From Robiginitalea aestuariiviva (lineage in GTDB: Bacteria; Bacteroidota; Bacteroidia; Flavobacteriales; Flavobacteriaceae): a stretch of DNA of 64,000 nucleotides. The translations under genes were made by a program, and so were the position numbers. The stretch spans positions 556,965 to 620,964 of the forward strand of contig NZ_JARPUQ010000001.1 of the NCBI RefSeq assembly GCF_029537735.1, read 5' to 3'. The notes beneath the pieces were generated by a model. It was not told the origin of the DNA and did not search any database. It saw nothing but the letters and a program-made list of their open reading frames with translations. Within the stretch, counting starts at the first letter, position 1. Each line of letters starts with the position of its first letter. Below are positions 44,589 to 54,236 of the stretch, piece by piece.

Positions 44589-47071
44589 AGCCCCGTACTC
44601 CAAAATACAGTGAATGGACCGATCAGGCACAAGCCTGGTTCCAGAGCCAGGGATGGAAGCCCTTCCCGTTCCAGGAGGAGACCTGGGAGGCCTTCATGGA
44701 GGGCAAACACGGCTTGCTTAATGCCCCCACCGGCAGCGGCAAGACCTATGCCCTCTGGTTTCCGATCCTGCTCAACTACATGCGGGCGCACCCGGACTAC
44801 GCCACAAAACACCGCAAAGGGCTGAAAGCCATCTGGATTACCCCTTTAAGGGCCCTGTCCCAGGAAATCCGACAGTCTGCCGAGCGCATCCTGGAAGACC
44901 TTCAAATCCCATTTGAAGTAGGCATCCGCACCGGCGACACCTCCACGGCCGAACGCAACCGGCAGCGCAAGACCATGCCGGATTTGCTGATCACCACCCC
45001 GGAGAGTTTGCAACTGCTGCTCGCCACCAAGGGATACGCCAAACTCTTCCGGGAGTGCAGTGCGGTGGTTGTGGACGAATGGCACGAATTGCTGGGCAGC
45101 AAGCGGGGCGTGCAGATGGAGCTGGCGCTTTCCCGCCTGAAAAGCGTTTGCCCAAACCTCAGAATCTGGGGAATTTCGGCCACCATCGGCAACCTGGAGC
45201 AAGCCCGGGAGGTTTTGCTTGGGCCAGCCTCGGAAGCCCTGGAAAATTCCGTGATGATCCGGGCCCACGTCCCCAAGCGCATAACGGTGAAGAGCCTCCT
45301 CCCGGAACAAATGGATACCTTTCCCTGGCGGGGCCACCTGGGGCTGCATATGCTGGAAGCCATTATCCCCATCCTGGAGCAGAGCAAAACCACGCTGATC
45401 TTTACCAATACCCGGGGGCAGTGCGAAATCTGGTTCCAACAACTCCTGGAACGCCACCCGGAACTGGCCGGGGAAATTGCGATGCACCACGGCAGCATAG
45501 ACAAGGAAACCCGGTTGTGGGTAGAACAGGCCATCCGCAACGAAAGCCTGAAAGCCGTGGTGTGCACCTCCAGCCTGGACCTGGGGGTGGATTTTGCCCC
45601 GGTAGAGACCGTCATCCAGATAGGCGGGCCCAAAGGGGTGGCCCGGTTCCTGCAGCGGGCCGGGCGCAGCGGGCACCGGCCCGGGCGTGAGAGCGTGATC
45701 TATTTCCTGCCCACACACGCCATAGAACTGGTAGAGGCCGCTGCCCTGCAACAGGCGGTAAAACTGCAGGCCGTGGAAGACCGGACCCCCTACCTGAACA
45801 GTTTTGACGTGCTGGTGCAATACCTTACTACCCTGGCCGTTTCGGATGGGTTTTACCCGGAGGATATCTACAGGGAAGTTTCACAGACCTTTTGCTACCA
45901 GGCCATGTCCCGGGAGCAGTGGGAATGGCTGCTGAACTTCCTGGTGCTGGGCAGCCAGAGCCTGCAGTCCTACGACGAGTACAAAAAGGTGGAGGTGGCC
46001 GAAGACGGCCGGCTGCAAGTGACCAACCGCGGGGTGGCCATGCGCCACCGGTTCCAGATCGGGACCATAGTCGGGGATGCCCAACTGACCGTAAAATACC
46101 AGAAAGGCGGTTATATCGGGACCATAGAGGAATACTTCATCTCCCAGTTAAAGGCGGGCGATGTCTTCACCTTTGCCGGCAGGAACCTGGAATTCCTGCG
46201 CATACGCGACATGGTAGCCCTGGTTCGTCATTCCCCGAAGAAGGCGGGCAAGACCCCCAGTTGGATGGGCGGGCGGCTTACGCTTTCCAGCGAGATGTCC
46301 CGCATCCTGAGGGAAGAACTTTATTCTGCCGCCATGCCCCTGGGCCAACAGGCTGTCGAAATCCGGGCACTGCAACCCCTCTTTGAAAGGCAGCGGCTGG
46401 AGAGTATCGTGCCCGGCCCGGACCAGTTCCTTTTGGAAACCTTCCGCACCCGGGAAGGGTACCACTATATCTTTTACCCCTTCGAAGGGCGTTTTGTGCA
46501 CGAGGCCATGGCCAGTTTACTGAGTTACCGTATTAGCCTGCTGACCCCCATCACCTTTTCCCTGGCCTATAACGATTACGGCTTTGAGCTGCTCTCGGAC
46601 CAGGAACTGGATGTGCAAATGGTACTGGACAACAACCTGTTCAGCCCGAAATACCTCCTGGACGATCTGCAAAAAAGCCTGAATGCCACGGAAATGGCCC
46701 GCAGAAAGTTCCGGGATATTGCCGTGATCAGTGGGTTGGTCTTTACCGGCTACCCCAACAAGGGGGTAAAGATGAAGCACCTGCAAAGCAACTCCCAATT
46801 GCTCTTTGAGGTGTTCCGGGATTACGAACCGGACAACCTCCTGTTCCGGCAAGCCTTTACGGAAACCTTCGAACACCAGCTGGAGGAAGGGCGGTTGCGT
46901 CTGGCCCTGGAACGCATCGAAGAACAGGAAATCGTATGGCGCGCCTGCGAGAAACCCACCCCTTTTTCCTTCCCGATTATCACGGACAGGCTTCGGGAAA
47001 AACTCTCCAGCGAGAAACTGGCGGATCGCATCCGCAGGATGACACGTATCCTGACCGGGGGCGGGCGCTAG
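44585..47071 (+). CDS. Ligase-associated DEXH-box DNA helicase (Lhr-like)
   Basis: An 828-residue SF2 helicase starting at GTG 44585, overlapping the ligase stop by 4 bases. Walker A NAPTGSGKT (residues 46-54), VVVDEWHELLGS (motif II), SATIGN (motif III), LIFTNTRGQCEIW (IV), CTSSLDLGVDFA (V) and QRAGRSGHRPG (VI). A long C-terminal region contains a winged helix and Lhr core. It is thought to unwind ends for the partner exonuclease and ligase. Confidence 0.95.
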   Translation: MKPRTPKYSEWTDQAQAWFQSQGWKPFPFQEETWEAFMEGKHGLLNAPTGSGKTYALWFPILLNYMRAHPDYATKHRKGLKAIWITPLRALSQEIRQSAERILEDLQIPFEVGIRTGDTSTAERNRQRKTMPDLLITTPESLQLLLATKGYAKLFRECSAVVVDEWHELLGSKRGVQMELALSRLKSVCPNLRIWGISATIGNLEQAREVLLGPASEALENSVMIRAHVPKRITVKSLLPEQMDTFPWRGHLGLHMLEAIIPILEQSKTTLIFTNTRGQCEIWFQQLLERHPELAGEIAMHHGSIDKETRLWVEQAIRNESLKAVVCTSSLDLGVDFAPVETVIQIGGPKGVARFLQRAGRSGHRPGRESVIYFLPTHAIELVEAAALQQAVKLQAVEDRTPYLNSFDVLVQYLTTLAVSDGFYPEDIYREVSQTFCYQAMSREQWEWLLNFLVLGSQSLQSYDEYKKVEVAEDGRLQVTNRGVAMRHRFQIGTIVGDAQLTVKYQKGGYIGTIEEYFISQLKAGDVFTFAGRNLEFLRIRDMVALVRHSPKKAGKTPSWMGGRLTLSSEMSRILREELYSAAMPLGQQAVEIRALQPLFERQRLESIVPGPDQFLLETFRTREGYHYIFYPFEGRFVHEAMASLLSYRISLLTPITFSLAYNDYGFELLSDQELDVQMVLDNNLFSPKYLLDDLQKSLNATEMARRKFRDIAVISGLVFTGYPNKGVKMKHLQSNSQLLFEVFRDYEPDNLLFRQAFTETFEHQLEEGRLRLALERIEEQEIVWRACEKPTPFSFPIITDRLREKLSSEKLADRIRRMTRILTGGGR

Positions 47072-47088
47072 GCGAAGCACGGAATTGA

Positions 47089-47096
47089 TACCTTTG
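47089..47096 (+). promoter_or_regulatory. -7-like element directly before pdeM
   Basis: TACCTTTG matches TAnnTTTG. It would place the start at about 47100, one base before the pdeM ATG, so a near-leaderless internal transcript is possible. No -33 element is clear, so read-through from the helicase gene is equally likely. Confidence 0.35.
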
Positions 47097-47100
47097 CGCC

Positions 47101-47763
47101 ATGGTCCATACGGAAATTATTGGCGGGGAAACCCTGGAGATGCACCCCTGGGGGGTCCTGTACTGGAAGGCCCGGGGTATGCTGTTGCTGAGCGACCTCC
47201 ACCTGGGGAAGGTCACCCATTTTCGGAAATATGGGGCCGCTGTACCCCTGGAAGCTCTGCAACGAAACTTCAACCGCCTTCGCCACCTGACGGACATTTA
47301 CCGCCCGGAGCGCATTTGTTTTCTGGGCGACCTCTTCCACTCCCACATGAACCGGGAATGGGAGCTTTTTGAGGCCTGGGTCAAAACCTGCGCGGCCCGC
47401 CTGGATCTGGTGGTAGGCAACCACGACATCATTGATCCGGTACGCTTTGAAGCCCTGGGCATATCCTGCCGGGACCAATGGGAAATAGGCCCCTTTAAAC
47501 TGACCCACCACCCGGCCGAAAGCGAAGACCGTTTTAACATCTCAGGCCACATCCACCCGGCAGTGCGCCTGGCCGGGGCTGGCCGCCAGCGCCTTCGATT
47601 GCCGGTTTTTTACCTCCGGCAACGGCAATTGATCCTCCCGGCCTTTGGAGCTTTTACCGGCACCCATGTGGTTTCCCCGGAACCCGGGGAGCGCCTTTAC
47701 GCCCTTGCGGGGGAAACCGTACTGCCCCTGGATGCCCTGGACGCACGCCTGAGCCGCAGGTAA
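47101..47763 (+). CDS. pdeM: Ligase-associated metallophosphoesterase
   Basis: A 220-residue calcineurin-like phosphoesterase: LLSDLHLGKVTHF (D-x-H), FLGDLFHSH, VVGNHDIID and ISGHIHP supply the dimetal site. It is the PdeM-type fourth member of the ligase cassette; the family hydrolyses phosphodiesters, and the substrate in repair is not settled. It lies 29 bases after the helicase. Confidence 0.93.
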   Translation: MVHTEIIGGETLEMHPWGVLYWKARGMLLLSDLHLGKVTHFRKYGAAVPLEALQRNFNRLRHLTDIYRPERICFLGDLFHSHMNREWELFEAWVKTCAARLDLVVGNHDIIDPVRFEALGISCRDQWEIGPFKLTHHPAESEDRFNISGHIHPAVRLAGAGRQRLRLPVFYLRQRQLILPAFGAFTGTHVVSPEPGERLYALAGETVLPLDALDARLSRR

Positions 47764-47770
47764 CCTACAG

Positions 47771-47802
47771 TTTGCCCGGGTGGACGGGGCCGCGTATTTT
47801 TG
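47771..47802 (+). promoter_or_regulatory. Consensus Bacteroidota promoter of mfd
   Basis: TTTG at 47771-47774 and TATTTTTG at 47795-47802 are separated by 20 bases, an exact match to TTTG-N19-21-TAnnTTTG. The start is predicted near 47806. It separates mfd transcription from the ligase cassette. Confidence 0.75.
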
Positions 47803-47811
47803 CAAAAATTT

Positions 47812-50800
47812 TTGTCTTTGAGTCTGGCCGCTATCCGGGAACGTTTCCAACAGGCCCCCATCTTCGGGGATCTGAGAAACCTCCTATCCCAACCCAAGGC
47901 GGCCGTAAGCCTGAAAGGCCTCTCCGGGTCCTCCCTTTCCTTTGTGGTGGCCGAAGCTTTCTCCAGCCTGGAAGCCCCATTCCTGCTGGTCCTGGAAGAC
48001 AAGGAGGAAGCCGCTTACTACCTGAACGACCTGGAGGCTTTGCTGGGGCAGGAGCACGTCTTGTTCTTTCCGGGTAGCTACCGCCGCCCTTATGAAATTG
48101 AGGAAACGGACAACGCCAATGTGCTGCTGCGGGCCGAGGTGCTGAGCCGGATCAATTCGCGAAAAAAGCCGGCCCTGCTGGTCAGTTATCCGGAAGCCCT
48201 TTTCGAAAAGGTGGTAACCCGCCAGCAACTCAAGCAAAATACCCTGGGCCTGCGCGTGGGCGACACTCTTTCCCTGGACTTCCTGAATGAAACCCTTTTT
48301 GAATACCACTTTAAACGGGTGGATTTTGTAACCGAACCAGGGGAGTTTTCGGTACGTGGGGGGATTGTGGACGTATTCTCTTTTTCACACGACGAACCTT
48401 ATCGTATAGAATTCTTCGGGGACGAGGTAGACAGCATCCGTAGCTTCGAGGTAGAGAGCCAGCTCTCTACCGGGCCTCTGAAAAAAATAAGCATCATCCC
48501 CAACCTGGCCGATAAGATGCTGCTGGAAACCCGGGTGAGCTTCCTGGAATACCTGCCCGAAAATACGGTGGCCTGGATCAAGCAGCCCAGGTTGGGCCAG
48601 ACGCGGCTGCAGGATCTCTTCAAAAAGGCGCAGGAAACCTTCGACGCCCTGGAAGGCGAAGTGGCCCGGGCAGAGCCGGCGGCCCTGTTCCTGGACGGGC
48701 AGGCCTTTGCCAACGGCCTTTCCTCCTTCCGTCGGGTGGCTCTTGGTGCAAGCTGGGAAGATCGGGCAGATGCCCCTGCCCTGGAGTGGCCTGTAACCCC
48801 CCAGCCGGCCTTTAACAAGCACTTTGATTTACTTCGGGACCGCCTGGTGGAAAACCACCAGAAAGGGATGCAGAATTTCCTGTTCTGCGCCTCCGAGCAG
48901 CAAGCCAGGCGCTTCCACGACATCTTTGATGAAATCGGCAAGGACGTACCTTATGAGACCCTGGTCCACCCCTTGTACCAGGGCTTTGAACTGGAAGCCC
49001 TGGGCCTGTGCTGCTATACCGACCACGAGATTTTTGAACGGTACCACCGATTCCACCTGCGGGACGGGTACGCCAAGAAGCAGGCCATTACCCTGAAGGA
49101 GCTCAACAAGCTGGAAATCGGGGATTACGTGACCCACATCGACCACGGGATCGGGAAGTTCGGAGGCTTGCAGAAGATACAGGTGGAAGGCAAAACACAG
49201 GAAGCCATCAAACTGATCTACGGAGACCGGGACATCCTGTATGTGAGCATCCATTCCCTGCATAAAATTGCCAAGTACAACGGGAAGGACGGCACCGTCC
49301 CGAAAATCTACAAACTGGGGTCCGGTGCCTGGAATAAAATCAAACAAAAGACCAAATCGCGGGTCAAAAAGATTGCCTTTGACCTGATTGAGGTATACGC
49401 CAAACGGCGGATGCGCAAAGGGTATGCCTATAACCCGGACAGCTACCTGCAGCACGAGCTGGAAGCCTCCTTCCTCTACGAGGACACCCCGGACCAGAGT
49501 ACGGCCACCGAGGCCGTCAAAGCCGATATGGAGAGCGAGACCCCCATGGACCGGCTGATCTGCGGGGATGTGGGCTTCGGGAAAACGGAAATCGCCATCC
49601 GGGCGGCATTTAAGGCTGTGGACAACGGGAAGCAGGTGGCCGTACTGGTGCCAACCACCATCCTGGCCTTCCAGCACTTTCGCACCTTTAAAGAACGGAT
49701 GGCGGATATGCCCGTTACCGTAGATTACCTGAACCGGTTCCGCTCTGCCAAGGACCGGCGCCAACTGCTGGATAATCTGGCTTCAGGAAAACTGGATATT
49801 GTGATCGGGACTCACCAGCTGGTCGGGAAGCAGGTGGCTTTTAAGGACCTGGGGTTGCTCATCATAGACGAGGAACAGAAATTCGGGGTTTCCGTAAAGG
49901 ATAAGCTCAAGAGCCTGAAGGAAAACATCGACGTGCTTACCCTAACGGCCACGCCCATCCCGCGTACCTTACAATTCAGCCTGATGGCGGCACGGGACCT
50001 CTCGGTGATCAACACCCCGCCCCCCAACCGCTACCCGATTGAAAGCCGGGTGATCCGCTTTGACGAGAACGCCATCCGCGATGCCATTGCCTATGAGATC
50101 CAGCGGGGCGGGCAGGTATTCTTTGTCCACAACCGCATCGAGAATATCCGGGAAGTAGCCGGAATGCTGCAACGCCTGGTGCCGGATGCCAAGATTGCCG
50201 TGGGCCACGGGCAGATGGACGGCAAAAAGCTGGAGCAGCTCATGCTGAATTTTATGAATGGGAGCTTTGATGTGCTGGTGTCGACCACCATTATTGAAAG
50301 CGGGCTGGACGTGAGCAATGCCAACACCATCTTTATCAACAACGCCAACAATTTTGGCCTGAGCGACCTGCACCAGATGCGGGGCCGGGTGGGCCGGAGC
50401 AACAAAAAGGCCTTTTGTTACTTCATTACCCCGCCCTACGAGGTCATGACCCCGGAAGCCCGCAAACGCATACAGGCCCTAGAGCAGTTTACCGAATTGG
50501 GCAGCGGCTTCAACATCGCCATGAAGGACCTCGAAATCCGCGGAGCCGGAGACCTTCTGGGGGCCGAACAAAGCGGGTTTATCAATGAAATCGGGTTTGA
50601 GACCTACCAGAAAATCCTGGCCGAGGCCGTGGAGGAGCTTAAGGAAAATGAATTCCGGGAACTCTACCAGGAGGAGCGCGGCAAAAAACGGACCTATGTG
50701 CGGGAAACCCAGATCGACACCGATTTTGAACTGTTGTTCCCGGACGAGTACATCAACAACATTACCGAGCGCCTTACCCTCTACACCGAGCTGAACGCGT

Positions 50801-51183
50801 GCCAGGACGACGATGCCCTGCATACGTTCCGGGAACACCTGAAGGACCGTTTTGGCCCCCTGCCCCCTCAGGCCGAAGCCCTGCTGGAGTCCGTACAGCT
50901 CAAAGGGCTGGCCTCCAAATTGGGATTGGAAAAACTGGTAATGAAAAACGGCAAACTGGTCGGGTATTTTGTGGCGGACCAGGATTCGGACTTTTACCAG
51001 AGTCCCGCGTTTACTTCCCTGATCCGCAAGATCCAGGGCGGGTACTCCGACGGCAAACTCAAGGAGAAACAGACGCGAAATGGGTTGCGGCTGCTGCTCA
51101 CCTTCGAAGGCGTGAAAAGCGTACGGCAGGCCCTGGAATCCCTGCAGGCCCTGGCCCTTTCCCCTGCCACCCCGGAAGCCTGA
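47812..51183 (+). CDS. mfd: Transcription-repair coupling factor
   Basis: About 1123 residues. UvrB-like N-terminal domains (LKGLSGSSLSF...), the RNA-polymerase-interaction domain (YVTHIDHGIGKFGGL), helicase Walker A GDVGFGKTEIAIRA, DEEQ box (LLIIDEEQKFGV), later motifs (HQMRGRVGRSNKKAF) and a C-terminal TRCF domain. It removes stalled RNA polymerase and recruits UvrA. No ATG is available; TTG 47812 or TTG 47818 is likely, because TTG 47800 lies inside the promoter element. Confidence 0.96.
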   Translation: MSLSLAAIRERFQQAPIFGDLRNLLSQPKAAVSLKGLSGSSLSFVVAEAFSSLEAPFLLVLEDKEEAAYYLNDLEALLGQEHVLFFPGSYRRPYEIEETDNANVLLRAEVLSRINSRKKPALLVSYPEALFEKVVTRQQLKQNTLGLRVGDTLSLDFLNETLFEYHFKRVDFVTEPGEFSVRGGIVDVFSFSHDEPYRIEFFGDEVDSIRSFEVESQLSTGPLKKISIIPNLADKMLLETRVSFLEYLPENTVAWIKQPRLGQTRLQDLFKKAQETFDALEGEVARAEPAALFLDGQAFANGLSSFRRVALGASWEDRADAPALEWPVTPQPAFNKHFDLLRDRLVENHQKGMQNFLFCASEQQARRFHDIFDEIGKDVPYETLVHPLYQGFELEALGLCCYTDHEIFERYHRFHLRDGYAKKQAITLKELNKLEIGDYVTHIDHGIGKFGGLQKIQVEGKTQEAIKLIYGDRDILYVSIHSLHKIAKYNGKDGTVPKIYKLGSGAWNKIKQKTKSRVKKIAFDLIEVYAKRRMRKGYAYNPDSYLQHELEASFLYEDTPDQSTATEAVKADMESETPMDRLICGDVGFGKTEIAIRAAFKAVDNGKQVAVLVPTTILAFQHFRTFKERMADMPVTVDYLNRFRSAKDRRQLLDNLASGKLDIVIGTHQLVGKQVAFKDLGLLIIDEEQKFGVSVKDKLKSLKENIDVLTLTATPIPRTLQFSLMAARDLSVINTPPPNRYPIESRVIRFDENAIRDAIAYEIQRGGQVFFVHNRIENIREVAGMLQRLVPDAKIAVGHGQMDGKKLEQLMLNFMNGSFDVLVSTTIIESGLDVSNANTIFINNANNFGLSDLHQMRGRVGRSNKKAFCYFITPPYEVMTPEARKRIQALEQFTELGSGFNIAMKDLEIRGAGDLLGAEQSGFINEIGFETYQKILAEAVEELKENEFRELYQEERGKKRTYVRETQIDTDFELLFPDEYINNITERLTLYTELNACQDDDALHTFREHLKDRFGPLPPQAEALLESVQLKGLASKLGLEKLVMKNGKLVGYFVADQDSDFYQSPAFTSLIRKIQGGYSDGKLKEKQTRNGLRLLLTFEGVKSVRQALESLQALALSPATPEA

Positions 51184-51245
51184 GGCCCGGGTGAAGTGCG
51201 GGTGAATTTCCCTATCTTTAATCGCGTTTCAAAAAATACTTTATT

Positions 51246-53165
51246 ATGAGGCTGAAAACCCTCCTTTTCTTCCTGGCACTCGGGCCTTTGGCCTGGGCCC
51301 AACAAGTGGATTCCATTTACCTAAGGCAACATTACGACCTGCAGGAATACCACATCCCCATGCGGGACGGGGCCGAACTCTTTACTGTGGTTTACACCCC
51401 CAAAGACCAGAGCCGTACCTATCCGTTTTTGATGAACCGCACCTGTTACAATGCCTCCAATTACACGGATTACCACGCGCGCCGGTATCCGTCGGATTTT
51501 CTGATCCGTGACGGGTACATCCTGGTGTACCAGGACGTGCGCGGCCGCTATATGAGCGATGGGACCTTCGACAACATGCGGCCCAACATTCCGGGGAACG
51601 ACCCATCGGACCCGGAGGCCATCGATGAGAGTTCCGATACCTATGACACCATTGAATGGCTGCTGGCCAACATCGAAAACAACAATGGCAAGGTAGGGAT
51701 GTATGGGGTCTCCTACCCCGGGTTTTACACGGCGGCAGCCCTTCCGGATGCCCACCCGGCCCTGAAAGCTTCTTCCCCCCAGGCCCCCATCTCGGACTTC
51801 TTCTTTGACGACTTCCACCACCAGGGTGCCTATCTGCAGAGTTACACCGCTGCCTTTGCGGTTTTCGGCTACCAGAAGACGGAGCGTACCCGCCAGCCCT
51901 GGTATCGGGATAAAATGATGCGCTTTTACGAAGAACCCGCGGCCGACGGCTATGACTTCCACCTGCGGCAAGGGCCCCTGAAAACCATCACCGAGAAATT
52001 CCACCACGACAATTTCTTCTGGAAGCAGATTGTGGAACACCCCAATTACGATGCCTTCTGGCAAAAGCGCAACATCCTGCCCCACCTGCGCAATATTGAC
52101 CATGCGGTTATGACCGTAGGCGGCTGGTTTGACGCCGAGGACCTCTATGGCCCCTTAAACATCTACAAGACCATTGAAGCGAATAACCCCAAAGCGCATA
52201 ACACCATTGTGATGGGGCCCTGGGACCATGGCGGATGGGCGCGCGAACGGGGGCAGACCACCCACAACCATATCTATTTCGGAGATAGCATCTCTACCTA
52301 TTACCAACGGGAAGTGGAACGGCGGTTTTTTAATTTCCACCTGAAAGGGGAAGGAACCGATACGCTGCCCGAGGCTTTTATGTTCGATACGGGCCTGAAA
52401 AAATGGGAAAGTTTTGCGCAGTGGCCCCCGGAGGAGGTGCCGCCCCTGGCCCTGCGCTTTGAAGCCGGCGGGCGCCTGGTGATGGGGCAATCCGTGGATG
52501 CCCGGGCGGAATTTTCCTATGTCAGCGACCCCGACAAACCCGTGCCTTATACCTCCCAAACCGAAGGCCTCACCTTTACGCCCCGCAGGTTCATGAGCGA
52601 CGACCAGCGGCATGCCTCCCGTCGCACGGACGTACTGACCTTTGAGACGGAACCCCTGGAAGACCCGCTTACGGTAGCCGGGGAAATCCTGGCCCAGCTG
52701 CAGGTTTCCATGACCGGCTCGGATGCGGACTTTGTCGTAAAGCTAATAGACGTATACCCCCAGGACCATCCCAAATACGAACACAACCCGGATAATATTG
52801 TAATGGGCGGCTACCAGCAACTGGTGCGTTCCGAAGTATTCCGAGGGCGGTTCCGCAATAGTTTCGAGCACCCGGAACCCTTTGAACCCGGATCGGTTTC
52901 CGATGTGAATTTCAGGCTGCAGGATGTACTGCATACCTTTAAGAAAGGGCATCGGGTCATGATCCAGATCCACAGCACCTGGTTCCCGTACATCGACCGG
53001 AATCCGCAACAATATGTGGAGAATATCTACGAGGCCAAAGAAGAAGATTTTGTCCGCTCTACCATTACCGTGCACGGCAGCTCCGCCATCTGGGTTGGCG
53101 GCAAGGTGGATCAGGGCAACCCCCTGTCCAACGCTTTTGAAGGGGCCGAAGTGATTCGGGATTAG
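51246..53165 (+). CDS. Secreted CocE/NonD-family hydrolase (S15-type)
   Basis: A 639-residue protein with signal peptide MRLKTLLFFLALGPLAWA. An alpha/beta-hydrolase domain has the nucleophile Ser156 in GMYGVSYPGF, followed by a C-terminal jelly-roll (from ~residue 400, YVSDPDKPVPYTSQ ... MIQIHSTWFPYIDRNPQ). Members cleave acyl amides or esters (for example glutaryl-7-ACA acylases, cocaine esterase) or X-Pro dipeptides. It is probably periplasmic or exported. Its stop overlaps that of the convergent ACT-like gene by 4 bases. Confidence 0.93.
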   Translation: MRLKTLLFFLALGPLAWAQQVDSIYLRQHYDLQEYHIPMRDGAELFTVVYTPKDQSRTYPFLMNRTCYNASNYTDYHARRYPSDFLIRDGYILVYQDVRGRYMSDGTFDNMRPNIPGNDPSDPEAIDESSDTYDTIEWLLANIENNNGKVGMYGVSYPGFYTAAALPDAHPALKASSPQAPISDFFFDDFHHQGAYLQSYTAAFAVFGYQKTERTRQPWYRDKMMRFYEEPAADGYDFHLRQGPLKTITEKFHHDNFFWKQIVEHPNYDAFWQKRNILPHLRNIDHAVMTVGGWFDAEDLYGPLNIYKTIEANNPKAHNTIVMGPWDHGGWARERGQTTHNHIYFGDSISTYYQREVERRFFNFHLKGEGTDTLPEAFMFDTGLKKWESFAQWPPEEVPPLALRFEAGGRLVMGQSVDARAEFSYVSDPDKPVPYTSQTEGLTFTPRRFMSDDQRHASRRTDVLTFETEPLEDPLTVAGEILAQLQVSMTGSDADFVVKLIDVYPQDHPKYEHNPDNIVMGGYQQLVRSEVFRGRFRNSFEHPEPFEPGSVSDVNFRLQDVLHTFKKGHRVMIQIHSTWFPYIDRNPQQYVENIYEAKEEDFVRSTITVHGSSAIWVGGKVDQGNPLSNAFEGAEVIRD

Positions 53166-53821
53166 AGGGACTTCAGGTCCTTGATCACGGAAAAGGCCGT
53201 ATCTACCTGCTGCTCGTCTACCAGGATGGTAAATTCATTTGTAGTGGAAATGACCTCGTAAAGCACAATGCCCTCCCAGGCCAGGCGCTGGAAGATAAAG
53301 TAATAGATGCCGGGCACGGAAACGTTTTCTGCCGGGAGCTTTACCGTGATGGAAGAGAGGTTTTCGGCCTTCTGGGTAAGGCGTTCGCCCTGGAAGGTCC
53401 GCTCCACAACGGGATTCAGGCTGTTGCTCACCACGATATTCAATTCGTTTACCCCCCTGGATGAGGTGTAAAACACATCCTGGTTACGGTTTACTTCCTC
53501 CAGCAACTTGCCCTGGTGTTTCAGGATGGTATCTGAAATCAGGAAGGTGTAATCCGTCAGGGAGGAGCGCACGGTAATCTCACCTATATTCTTGAGCACC
53601 TTTACAATGCGGTGGGTGGCGCGGAATTCCAGGTCGTCGGAAAGCCGTTTCAGCGCCATTACGATAGCCCCATTACGCACTTCCTTTCCCAGTTGGGATT
53701 CAATCTCCGGTTTTACCTGGCGCGAAAGGGAGGTCAGGTTGATAATCCCCTGGGCCAGGGCCGTCTGTAAAAAGGGCTTTTTCTTGATGTATTGCTCAAC
53801 AACAGAGGAGATTGTTTTCAT
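53162..53821 (-). CDS. ACT-like domain protein, orphan (aspartate-kinase-like regulatory region)
   Basis: A 219-residue protein: a helical N-terminal part (VVEQYIKKKPFLQTALAQG) and two ACT-like units (LSSITVKLPAENVSVPGIYYFIF; VLYEVISTTNEFTILVDEQQ). Such proteins are commonly labelled aspartate kinase in flavobacteria although the kinase domain is absent. It may bind an amino acid and control a partner; the partner is unknown. It is convergent with the CocE gene and 55 bases upstream of yraN. Confidence 0.72.
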   Translation of the reverse strand: MKTISSVVEQYIKKKPFLQTALAQGIINLTSLSRQVKPEIESQLGKEVRNGAIVMALKRLSDDLEFRATHRIVKVLKNIGEITVRSSLTDYTFLISDTILKHQGKLLEEVNRNQDVFYTSSRGVNELNIVVSNSLNPVVERTFQGERLTQKAENLSSITVKLPAENVSVPGIYYFIFQRLAWEGIVLYEVISTTNEFTILVDEQQVDTAFSVIKDLKSL

Positions 53822-53876
53822 GGTTCCGGCGGTTTGAAATTCAAAAATAACAATTTGTTATAAAACAAACAAATGT

Positions 53877-54236
53877 TTAAAAATGGTAGAAGGCATCCTC
53901 CAGGTGGATCAGGTTATACCCTGAGGCCGTACGCAGCACCTGTACCACATCAAAGCGGACCTCCCCTGCCCATCGCAACTCCTGGGCCAGGTGGTTGGCT
54001 GCGGCCACCAGGCGACGGATTTTACGGGGCGGGATGCTTTCGCTCAAGGCCTCGTAGAACGCCCCCGTGCGTGTTTTCACCTCAACGATCACCAGCACCT
54101 CACCTACCTGTGCCACCAGATCAATTTCTGCCTTGCCATGGCGGTAGTTCCGCTTCAGGATCCGGTATCCCTTCCTGACCAGGAAGGCCGCAGCCTGTTG
54201 CTCTCCCCTGGAGCCCAATTCTACTGTCGTTTCCAT
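53877..54236 (-). CDS. yraN: YraN/UPF0102-family nuclease-fold protein
   Basis: A 119-residue protein with the Holliday-junction-resolvase-like fold: GSRGEQQAAAFLVRKGYRIL, then AEIDLVAQVGEVLVIVEVKTRTG (Asp and EVK of the PD-(D/E)XK site). It is predicted to bind DNA; its biochemical role is unproven in the family. The interval 54237-54434 is AT-rich with the loose inverted repeat TTAAGAA...TTCTTAA; no gene is supported there. Confidence 0.92.
   Translation of the reverse strand: METTVELGSRGEQQAAAFLVRKGYRILKRNYRHGKAEIDLVAQVGEVLVIVEVKTRTGAFYEALSESIPPRKIRRLVAAANHLAQELRWAGEVRFDVVQVLRTASGYNLIHLEDAFYHF

Noticed and set aside
47800-47811. TTG 47800 as the start of mfd
   Set aside because: It falls inside the exact -7 promoter element and before the predicted transcript start.
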